Shown here: positions 15,234 through 22,105 of the stretch, one piece after another | Numbering within the stretch: position 1 is the first letter of the stretch | Layout: every line of letters begins with the position of its first letter | DNA from: JAKAWW01 sp049966775 | GTDB lineage: Archaea; Micrarchaeota; Micrarchaeia; Micrarchaeales; Micrarchaeaceae | NCBI GenBank assembly: GCA_049966775.1 | Contig: JBMFTZ010000009.1 | Span: forward strand, 1 to 24,754 | Reading direction: 5' to 3' | DNA: 24,754 bases | Translations under genes and position numbers: made by a program | The notes under the pieces: generated by a model | The model's database searches: none | What the model was told of the DNA's origin: nothing | Seen by the model: the letters and a program-made list of their open reading frames with translations, nothing else

Positions 15234-16514
15234 ATGAAGACTTTTTCGGAACTTGGAATAAACAGCGAATTAGTGGCAAAACTTAACGCGATAGGCTTCG
15301 CAAGCCCAACCGAGGTGCAGGAAGCTACGATACCGCTCATCATGCAGGGCAAGGATGTGATAGTAAGGTCGAAGACGGGCTCGGGCAAGACCGGTGCATT
15401 CCTTATACCAATAATAAACGGCGCAAGGCCCGGTGATAGGATTTACGCGCTTATAATCGTTCCCACAAGGGAGCTCGCACTTCAGGTCTCGGCTGTCGCC
15501 TCAAAGCTCTGTACGGGCAGCCTGCGCGTAGCTACAGTATACGGTGGCGCCTCGATAAATGTACAGGTGCAGCTCATAAGGAACGGTGCCAATATAGTGG
15601 TGGGCACGCCAGGCAGGCTCCTCGATCTTTACGACAGGGGTGCCTTGAACCTTGGTGGCGTGCGCTATCTTGTGCTCGATGAAGCAGACATAATGCTGGA
15701 CATGGGTTTCATAGACGACATAGGTGAGATCGTATCGAAGCTCAGCAGCAACAGGCAGACGATGTTATTCTCTGCCACCATGCCCCGCGACATACAGCTT
15801 ATAGCGCAGAGGCACATGAACAGCTCCAGAACAAACGTCGAGTTAAGTAGCGACGACGACCTTACTGTGAACACGATAGTGCACAGATACGCTGTGGTGA
15901 GCAACAACGCAAAGTTTGCGGCGCTGCTGGCGTACATAGACGAGCACAAGCCCAAGAAGGCGATAATATTCGCAAACACCAAGTACGAGGCGGACAAGAT
16001 CTATTGGCTGCTGCGCAATTCTGGAATGAACGCCATACTGATGCACGGCGGCCTTACCCAGGCAAAGAGGGAATACTCGCTGCGCATGTTCCGCGGAAAC
16101 GCGCAGTTCCTTATATCTACAAACCTCGCATCAAGGGGCCTTGACATAGTGAGCGTTACGGACATAATAAACTTCGATGTGCCTGACATAGCAAACGTTT
16201 ACATACACCGCACGGGCAGGACCGCAAGGCTTGGCAGGGAAGGCGCAGCGTTCACCATCGCCACGCCGCAGGAGCTTGGTATGATAAGCGACATAGAGTA
16301 CAAGGCCAACATAAAGATGGAGCGCATAAGCCTGAACACCGGAAGGTTCGAGCAAGCGGTGAGGAATGCTGTCTCGCGCAGCCATTATAGGGACCACTTA
16401 CAGTTGCATGGCCGTGGCCAAGGCGGTGAGGGTTTCAGAAGGCGCAGGCCTGGTGGCTTCAGGGGCGGCGACAATTTCTCAGCAAGGCACAGGCACAACG
16501 ACTTCAGGCCCTGA
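15234..16514 (+). CDS. DEAD-box ATP-dependent RNA helicase with Arg/Gly-rich tail
   Basis: A 426-residue RNA helicase that unwinds short duplexes using ATP. Motifs are in order: the Q-motif region FASPTEVQ (22-29), SKTGSGKT (I, 46-53), PTRELALQ (Ia), TPGRL (Ib), DEAD at 149-152 (DEADIMLDMGF), SATMP (III), IIFANTKYEA (IV), ISTNLASRGLDI (V) and YIHRTGRTARLG (VI, around 323-332). The last 40 residues are rich in Arg, Gly, His and Phe (GRGQGGEGFRRRR, GGFRGG), an RNA-binding tail like those of RhlE/CshA-type enzymes. The family start matches the ATG at 15234. An in-frame ATG at 15183 would add 17 basic residues. A TATA-like AAAATATAA at 15132-15140 implies a leader of about 70 nt. Its last 11 bp overlap the opposing sulfatase gene. 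Confidence 0.95.
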   Translation: MKTFSELGINSELVAKLNAIGFASPTEVQEATIPLIMQGKDVIVRSKTGSGKTGAFLIPIINGARPGDRIYALIIVPTRELALQVSAVASKLCTGSLRVATVYGGASINVQVQLIRNGANIVVGTPGRLLDLYDRGALNLGGVRYLVLDEADIMLDMGFIDDIGEIVSKLSSNRQTMLFSATMPRDIQLIAQRHMNSSRTNVELSSDDDLTVNTIVHRYAVVSNNAKFAALLAYIDEHKPKKAIIFANTKYEADKIYWLLRNSGMNAILMHGGLTQAKREYSLRMFRGNAQFLISTNLASRGLDIVSVTDIINFDVPDIANVYIHRTGRTARLGREGAAFTIATPQELGMISDIEYKANIKMERISLNTGRFEQAVRNAVSRSHYRDHLQLHGRGQGGEGFRRRRPGGFRGGDNFSARHRHNDFRP

Positions 16515-17754
16515 ATGCGCGCTTGTGGTACCTGTCAAGGCTTCTCAGCTTCTTCCAGTCAAGCGCTTTGCCGAGCTTCTTCAAGCTCTCAATACTTGCC
16601 TGTATGCCGAAGCTCTCCGCGTATACTTCATTTGAATAGAGCTTCTTCATGCTGTCCTTTTTGGCTGATGCCGCGGAATTCACGAAGCTTCTTACGTTTG
16701 CAAGCGACGCATATGTATTATTTTCAACAATGTCCATCCATTCGGGCACGCGCACGATGAAAGGCACGTGCACAAGCTCGTCGTCGAGCCTCACGCCGTG
16801 GCCTATGAAATTGTGCTCCCCGAATTCCTGTCCGTGATCTGAAGTGATTATCACAACGCTATCCGGATAGCTTTCAATCACGTATCTTGACAAGTCATAC
16901 GCATACTGCAGCGCTTTCCTTGTGCCTATCGCGTATTTGCGCCTCCATGCATCGATTAGCTCCCTGTTTGGCTGCTCTTTCAGGAACGGCGTAGGCCAGT
17001 CAAAGTCCATGCCTTTCTTGCCTATATAAGGCTCGTGCGCCTCCATGAGGTTCAAGAACAGGAAGAACGGGCTCCTCGCCCCGAATGCCTCGAAACTGCC
17101 AAGCGCGTTCTTGCCGCCTTTCTCCAGCGGCCAGTCGTCAATCACTCTCGCCCTCGCCTTTTTTGCAAGGTTCTTGAGCGTTAGTGCACCAGTAAGCGGC
17201 AGGTTGACTATCTCTGTTATGAGCGCAGGGTCATCGCGCAGCATGGCAAAGCCTATCTTGAAGAAGCTGCCGCCATAGCGCTCCCTGTATTTTGCGAGAA
17301 GAGGCTTGAGCCTTTTAGGCGCCTCTATCGCATAGCCGTGCATGTCGGTGAAATAGCTCTCTTCCTTGAACTTGTCAAATCCCGTGAAGCCGTATACGGG
17401 ATGCACGTACGGATTAGCTGAGATGCCGTATGTGTTGTAGCCAAGCGCCTTGAGGTCGCCTATGATTGTGTCCTTCCTTAGCCTTATGCCGTCGATGTCG
17501 AGCGCCTTGATGCTCTTTGTTTCGTGCGCGCCGTGTTCGCTCGGGTACATGCCTGTGAACAGTGAAGCGTGGGATGGCAGCGTCCAAGAAGCTGGTGCTA
17601 TGCATTTGCGCAGTGCCGCAAGCTCGCCGAGCTTTGAAAATCTGCTTTTGGCAGAGTCGTAAGCGGCGCGGAACTCGTCGTAGCGCACAGCATCTAGCAC
17701 TATGATAATTATGTTGGGCTTTTTGGCGTTAACAACCATGTGACCACGTATCAT
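16504..17754 (-). CDS. Sulfatase/alkaline-phosphatase-superfamily hydrolase lacking the formylglycine Cys
   Basis: A 416-residue enzyme of the arylsulfatase/phosphoglycerol-transferase fold. The metal site begins with VLDAVRYDEF (D21). The nucleophile region is SWTLPSHASLFTG, in which T58 replaces the Cys/Ser that sulfatase-activating enzymes convert to formylglycine. SDHGQEFGEH near residue 300 and the following HG supply the remaining ligands. Thr at this place is typical of phosphotransferases and phosphodiesterases, so action on phosphoesters or lipid/glycan head groups is more likely than sulfate release. There is no signal peptide or membrane helix. The start is the ATG at 17754, or the ATG at 17739 (MVVNAKKPN), which lies about 16 nt from the likely transcription start. 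The 155-bp gap to the next gene (17755-17909) shows only this promoter. Confidence 0.85.
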   Translation of the reverse strand: MIRGHMVVNAKKPNIIIIVLDAVRYDEFRAAYDSAKSRFSKLGELAALRKCIAPASWTLPSHASLFTGMYPSEHGAHETKSIKALDIDGIRLRKDTIIGDLKALGYNTYGISANPYVHPVYGFTGFDKFKEESYFTDMHGYAIEAPKRLKPLLAKYRERYGGSFFKIGFAMLRDDPALITEIVNLPLTGALTLKNLAKKARARVIDDWPLEKGGKNALGSFEAFGARSPFFLFLNLMEAHEPYIGKKGMDFDWPTPFLKEQPNRELIDAWRRKYAIGTRKALQYAYDLSRYVIESYPDSVVIITSDHGQEFGEHNFIGHGVRLDDELVHVPFIVRVPEWMDIVENNTYASLANVRSFVNSAASAKKDSMKKLYSNEVYAESFGIQASIESLKKLGKALDWKKLRSLDRYHKRAFRA

Positions 17755-17773
17755 TTACTTATTGGAGCGACAA

Positions 17774-17783
17774 CTATAAAAAC
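17774..17783 (-). promoter_or_regulatory. TATA box of the sulfatase-superfamily gene
   Basis: The minus strand reads GTTTTTATAG. A start site about 26 nt further on falls at 17752 plus or minus a few bases, at the first ATG. Translation is therefore leaderless or begins at the second ATG. Confidence 0.55.
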
Positions 17784-17909
17784 AAATTATACCGGATCAG
17801 CCGTTTGCTGCTCGCGGCCGGCAGCACATATATAAGGCATGCGCGCTGTGCGAAAATCACGCTAGCCGCTACCGTTTCAGCAAAAGATAATGCCGCGTAC
17901 AGTACACTC

Positions 17910-18557
17910 TCACTTCGCGGCTTCCAGCACGTACGCCATGAATGCGTCCTCAGGCAATGCCCCCTCAAAGGATACCGTGTCATTTATGACGATCTTGGGA
18001 ACCGCCATCACTTCGTACTTGTTAGAAAGCGCCTCAAACTCCATTGCTTCGATCATAGCAGCCTTTATGTTCCTGTTTTCCATGGCGAACTGGTGTGCTG
18101 TGCGAACTGCCCTGGGGCAGTACGGGCACGTCGGGGTTACGAACACCTTTATGTCCATAGGCTTGTTTATGCCCTTGAGCTTTTCCTTGGTGGCCTGTTG
18201 CAGCCTTGTCGTGCCCTTCGATATATCCACTATGTCTTCGAGCAGAGCCGCAAATTCGTGCCCTGCGGGAATGCCGAAGTAGTATACGCCGTAGTTGGTC
18301 TTGCCCCACATGGTAAGGCTCGGCGTCTTGTCCACGCCCAGGAACTGGGCCTCCTTCTTGTTTGTGTTTATGTCGTAAACCTTCAGCTTCAGCTTCGGGT
18401 TCATCGATGCAAGCTCTTCCATGAGCTCCTTTGTCTCGCCGCAGTACATGCAGCGCTCCTTCGAATCGACAAAGAGCAGCATGTTCACCTCGTTTTCAAG
18501 GTTCTTCTCGAAAAGATCCTTCACATATTTCTTGTCCTCTTCTTTCATAAGTCCCAT
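17910..18557 (-). CDS. pdo: Protein disulfide oxidoreductase (two thioredoxin folds)
   Basis: A 215-residue cytosolic thiol-disulfide oxidoreductase of the archaeal PDO type, with two thioredoxin/glutaredoxin folds. The first unit has CMYC at 36-39 and the cis-proline TPS at 78-80. The second has CPYC at 144-147 and VPK with P187. Both sites keep both cysteines. The family forms and isomerises disulfides and is reduced by thioredoxin reductase, here probably the trxB product at 4807-5745. The ATG at 18557 is chosen because AAGGTG lies 6 nt upstream; an in-frame ATG at 18578 lacks this. AT-rich TATA-like sequences at about 18620-18650 serve this gene and the divergent elongation-factor-like gene. 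Confidence 0.92.
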   Translation of the reverse strand: MGLMKEEDKKYVKDLFEKNLENEVNMLLFVDSKERCMYCGETKELMEELASMNPKLKLKVYDINTNKKEAQFLGVDKTPSLTMWGKTNYGVYYFGIPAGHEFAALLEDIVDISKGTTRLQQATKEKLKGINKPMDIKVFVTPTCPYCPRAVRTAHQFAMENRNIKAAMIEAMEFEALSNKYEVMAVPKIVINDTVSFEGALPEDAFMAYVLEAAK

Positions 18558-18697
18558 TGTAAGCACCTTATTAAGCATAAATCCGTATCTGTGCGCGCGT
18601 AGCGCCTGTACAAATAGACAATATAAATGCAACAAAGAAATATAAATATGCATACCCCTCAATAGTAAAACTTGTACAAATACATGCTGGCGGTCTG

Positions 18698-19594
18698 ATG
18701 GATACCATAGTTGCGCTGCCTTTTGACGAGGAGCTTGCCAGATTCATAGGCAAGAAGGGCTCCGAGAACAGCATTACCTTTTACAACCGCAAGGTGGGCG
18801 GCGACGTTATAGTTACGCTCATGCCCAATCCTGAGAAGTTCTATTCTATGCTAGAGGTGCTCACCGTATCGGACCAGGCGCTCATAAGCACAAAAAACGT
18901 TGACAAGAGCGTGGGCGAGGTGATAATCGCATGCTCACTGCTGGGCAAGCGCGTCCTATTCACCAATGACAATGACATAAGTGCGCTGCTCGCCGGGCTC
19001 GGCATAAGCTACGAAGTGGCAGAGAGGAACAGCGTTGTGGAAAAGCTGATTGGGCAGGGCTCTAAGGTGGCGCGCGCAGACGGCGATGCAAGGGTAGACA
19101 TAGACAAAGCTTTCAACGTAAAGGGCATAGGCACTGTTGTGCTCGGCATAGTAACAAGGGGCAAGGTGCGCGTGCATGATACGCTCTACCATGGCTCAGG
19201 TAAAAGTGCGTCAATACGCTCAATACAAAGCCAAGACGAAGACATAAGCGAAGCTGGTGCGGGCACGCGCGTAGGCCTTGCAATAAAAGGCATGGACTAC
19301 AGTGAGATAAGCAAGGGCGATGTGCTTGCAAGCAAGCCCATAAGCCCTGTGAAGAGCATAAGGCTAGAGCTCAGCACGAGCACCCTTGCGGTCGAGCCGA
19401 TAAGCAAAGGAGGCATGTATGGTATAGGATGCAACTTCTCCTATTCAAAAGCAACCGTTGAGAGCATAGAAGGCAACGAGTCGCTTTTCAGGCTCGAATC
19501 CCCCATGCCGATCGAGATAGGCGACAAGTGCCTGTTGGACAGGCAGGCGGTGCCAAGGATTTTTGCAGCAGGCAGGGTAAAAGGCTATGCGTAA
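18698..19594 (+). CDS. EF-Tu/SelB-like protein with degenerate GTPase domain
   Basis: 298 residues. Residues 134-212 match domain 2 of EF-Tu/EF1A/SelB: FNVKGIGTVVLGIVTRGKV, then SIRSIQSQDEDISEAGAGT, then GLAIKGMDYSEISKGDVL. Residues 217-298 look like a domain 3 barrel ending in PRIFAAGRVKGY. The first 125 residues sit where the GTPase domain should be but show no P-loop GxxxxGK[ST], no DxxG and no NKxD, so GTP binding is not expected. Related short, GTPase-less factors occur in archaea and their role is not established; tRNA or ribosome binding is plausible. It may start at the ATG at 18698 about 27 nt after a transcription start predicted from the TATA-like ATATAAATATG at 18640-18650. It is divergent from pdo. 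Confidence 0.82.
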   Translation: MDTIVALPFDEELARFIGKKGSENSITFYNRKVGGDVIVTLMPNPEKFYSMLEVLTVSDQALISTKNVDKSVGEVIIACSLLGKRVLFTNDNDISALLAGLGISYEVAERNSVVEKLIGQGSKVARADGDARVDIDKAFNVKGIGTVVLGIVTRGKVRVHDTLYHGSGKSASIRSIQSQDEDISEAGAGTRVGLAIKGMDYSEISKGDVLASKPISPVKSIRLELSTSTLAVEPISKGGMYGIGCNFSYSKATVESIEGNESLFRLESPMPIEIGDKCLLDRQAVPRIFAAGRVKGYA

Positions 19595-19699
19595 CCAGCT
19601 TCTACCGCGCCTGGAACGAATGGCGATTGGAACGTGCTGGCGGAAACCGCATACAAAGCTTTTTATTCTTTAATAGGCACATTCATACTGGGTGAATCA

Positions 19700-21190
19700 A
19701 TGAATAAAGGTGGTCTCGCAGCAGGCATATTGCTGCTTATCATAATAATAGTCGCGGTGGCTATACTGGTACAGCCGCACAAGGCTCCCGTTTCAACAAC
19801 GACCATACCCCCAGCATCGCTTGGAACGCTCACATTTCAGCTAACAGATCCGCCTGAAGTGCCTAATGGCACCCAAGCTCTTGTGATAAGCTATGCGTCG
19901 CTAAGTGCGCACTACATTGCCAAGAATGGCACTTCCTCATGGGCATCAGCGCAAGGCAGCGGCTCTGTAAACCTGCTTTCCGTGGTGGACGTCAGCCAAG
20001 TAATCGGCAAGGCAAGCATACCGCTGAATGCGACTGTGGACATGGTCCGATTTAACATAACCGGTGCCACAATAACGATAAGCAACGTTACATATAACGT
20101 CACGGTGCCGAGCCAGCAGCTCACCGTGCACGTCGCAAATGCAAACAGGGTCAACGGCACTAATAGCGCCCTGATAGACCTCACGCCCGTTGTTGCTGCA
20201 ATATACACCTCGAATTCCACCATATTTGTGCTTGTGCCGTCGGTAAGGGCTATAGTTATAGGTAGTAGCAAGGCAAGCTCATCTGCGCGTGTGGGCGCCA
20301 CAGTAGCCATAAACGCGACAGAGAAGCATGAGCTAGAGCTTTCAAGGCCGAGCATATCGGTAAGCAGCGGCTCGCTGAGCCAGATCGGCAACACCACCTC
20401 TCTCTCCGTAACTGTCGTAAACAACGCCAACACGAGCGTGAGCATAAAGCACATAGCCGTTTTCGGAAATTATACTGTTAAAATAAGCTATCAGGGTGTC
20501 AACGCCAATATAGAAAATGGCGAGATACACGTGCACAGCGATGTACAGGCAAACATAGGCAAAGTGGAGCCTTCCGCCGGCTACGGCTTTGGTGGCAACG
20601 GCAGCTTTGACATCGGCGCAGGGGCGGGCAGTGCCAATACGGTGTTCGGCCTCGGTGCTTCAGGGGAGAACTTAAGTAGCGTGATGGCAAACCTTTCCGC
20701 AAGGTTCGGCATCAACACAAGCGCAGCAAAGCTTGTAGCGAGCGCGCTGAACAAGAGCGAGATCGAAGGCATAAGCGGCTTTAACTTCAGCACGATGCAC
20801 GGGTTCAACATGAGCATAAGCGAGTATTCAGATGTGATGGAGCATGCGCACATACCTAATGCAACCCTTGCAAGGCTATTCAACATGAGCAGCGAGCAGC
20901 AGGCGCGCATAGGTATCGGAATTGCGGCCATGCGCTTCAGGGTGCTCAACTTCTTCGTCGCCCAGAACGGCACGCTGGTGCTTCCGTTCGCCCAGGCAAG
21001 CGCCATGAGCGAATACGAGGGAGAAGGTTACACAATTCCAGCCCACACCTCGCATACATTCATGTTTACAGGAACTATAGGCTTCGCGAACGGCAACATG
21101 CGAATAGCAGTGATACCCGGCGATACCTACAACGTGAGCGTGGTGGGCAATGATGGCGCGAGAAGCTCCACAAGCATAACCGCAAGCTGA
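19700..21190 (+). CDS. Surface-exposed DUF4382-domain protein
   Basis: 496 residues from the ATG at 19700, set by GGTGA at 19691-19695. An N-terminal helix (GLAAGILLLIIIIVAVAILV, residues 5-24) acts as signal anchor. Residues about 35-180 fit the DUF4382 pattern: GTLTFQLTDPP, then WASAQGSGSVNLLSVVDVSQ, then the MVRFNITGATITI strand and TVPSQQLTVHV, ending ALIDLTPVVAA and FVLVPSVRAIVIG. The family function is unknown. The rest is a long Ser/Asn/Gly-rich region with many N-x-S/T sequons, a beta domain (LSQIGNTTSLSVTVVNNANT) and an alpha-helical, Met- and Asn-rich segment at about 325-430, then a final beta segment. The sequons suit a glycosylated archaeal surface protein. The 105-bp gap before it carries nothing else. 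Confidence 0.8.
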   Translation: MNKGGLAAGILLLIIIIVAVAILVQPHKAPVSTTTIPPASLGTLTFQLTDPPEVPNGTQALVISYASLSAHYIAKNGTSSWASAQGSGSVNLLSVVDVSQVIGKASIPLNATVDMVRFNITGATITISNVTYNVTVPSQQLTVHVANANRVNGTNSALIDLTPVVAAIYTSNSTIFVLVPSVRAIVIGSSKASSSARVGATVAINATEKHELELSRPSISVSSGSLSQIGNTTSLSVTVVNNANTSVSIKHIAVFGNYTVKISYQGVNANIENGEIHVHSDVQANIGKVEPSAGYGFGGNGSFDIGAGAGSANTVFGLGASGENLSSVMANLSARFGINTSAAKLVASALNKSEIEGISGFNFSTMHGFNMSISEYSDVMEHAHIPNATLARLFNMSSEQQARIGIGIAAMRFRVLNFFVAQNGTLVLPFAQASAMSEYEGEGYTIPAHTSHTFMFTGTIGFANGNMRIAVIPGDTYNVSVVGNDGARSSTSITAS

Positions 21191-21193
21191 CCT

Positions 21194-21220
21194 ATTTCTT
21201 TTCCTTTTTTGTTTTGTATT
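21194..21220 (+). terminator. T-rich archaeal terminator after the DUF4382 gene
   Basis: Directly after the stop codon the plus strand is T-rich, with runs of TTT, TTTT, TTTTTT and TTTT and no hairpin, the usual archaeal termination signal. The remaining gap to the superoxide dismutase stop (to 21343) shows no gene. Confidence 0.6.
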
Positions 21221-21343
21221 ATGCTCCTGCCATTAGTTTAGAGAATATCTAATAGCATAGAAATACTGCGGCACGCTCTACGCAATAAAAAGTCGCCTTA
21301 GTGTATAGCGCACAAGCTAAATACATATCTGGCATACGCCTGT

Positions 21344-21976
21344 TCACAGGTACTTCCTTAGCTTCTCCTCCGCGTCGTTCCAGTTCACGACATTCCACCA
21401 TGCCCCTATGTAATCCGCTCTCTTGTTCTTGTACTGCAAGTAATAGGCATGCTCGAACTCGTCTGCAAGCATGAGTATAGGAAGCTCTGCGAGCTGGTTC
21501 TGGAAGTGGTTTTCAAAAGTCATGATCTGGAGGTTGCCGTTCTCCGTATCATAGTTCAGCGTGGTCCAGCCAGTGCCAGGAAGCGAGTTTGCCACTTCTG
21601 TAAAAAGCTGCTTGAACCTGTCGAACGAGCCGTACTGCTTTTCTATAAGGTCTGCAATCTTGCCGCCAGGCGCGCCACCACCCTTGCCTTCTGGTGCCAT
21701 GTTGTTCCAGAACATGGTGTGCAGCTTGTGCCCATTAATGTTGAACACAAGCCCTCTCACTACACCTTGTATGTCGTATGTGCCGCTCTGCGCGTCGCCC
21801 TTTATTATCTTGGAGAACCTGTCTATGAGCGTGTTGCTCGTGTTCACGTAGCCCTTGTGATGGCCATTGTAGTGCACGTCCATTATGTCCTTGCTTATGT
21901 ACGGCTCAAGCGCGTCAAGATTGTAAGGCAGTGGCTTAAGCTCATATTTCCTCAACTCTATGCCATTTGCATCCAT
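21344..21976 (-). CDS. sod: Superoxide dismutase, Fe/Mn type
   Basis: 210 residues from the ATG at 21976, with GGTGGT three bases upstream. It dismutates superoxide to oxygen and hydrogen peroxide in the cytoplasm. The four metal ligands are visible: H35 (DVHYNGHHKGYV), H86 (LHTMFWNNM), D172 and H176 (LADEFEHAYYLQYKN). GKGGGAPGG at 97-105 and the LPGTGWTTL segment are as in archaeal Fe/Mn enzymes of Sulfolobus type. Metal preference (Fe, Mn or cambialistic) cannot be read safely from sequence. Length and motifs are complete. A TATA-like AATAAATAG (22005-22013, minus strand) lies at about promoter distance. Its presence shows exposure to oxygen. Confidence 0.96.
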   Translation of the reverse strand: MDANGIELRKYELKPLPYNLDALEPYISKDIMDVHYNGHHKGYVNTSNTLIDRFSKIIKGDAQSGTYDIQGVVRGLVFNINGHKLHTMFWNNMAPEGKGGGAPGGKIADLIEKQYGSFDRFKQLFTEVANSLPGTGWTTLNYDTENGNLQIMTFENHFQNQLAELPILMLADEFEHAYYLQYKNKRADYIGAWWNVVNWNDAEEKLRKYL

Positions 21977-22105
21977 CTTACCACCATTATAAGCTTGGCG
22001 CAAAGCTATTTATTCCTTTCAAGCAGTGCCTTGCACTGGATTACACAAAGTGGTATGCTTCTCAAAAGGATTTTAGCTTTTGCTACTCCAAAGTAAAACG
22101 ATAGG

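Noticed and set aside
17805..18602. A 265-residue plus-strand open frame
   Set aside because: It is antisense to the disulfide oxidoreductase, whose two CxxC folds are unmistakable. The frame has a His/Leu/Val-rich, domain-free translation with no ribosome site.
19912..20454. A 180-residue minus-strand open frame inside the DUF4382 gene
   Set aside because: It is complementary to a Ser/Thr/Asn-rich surface protein, which naturally leaves the opposite frame open. No start signal or domain is seen.
21449..22096. A 215-residue plus-strand frame over superoxide dismutase
   Set aside because: It is antisense to a complete dismutase with all four metal ligands. Its Val/Leu-rich translation is the usual by-product.
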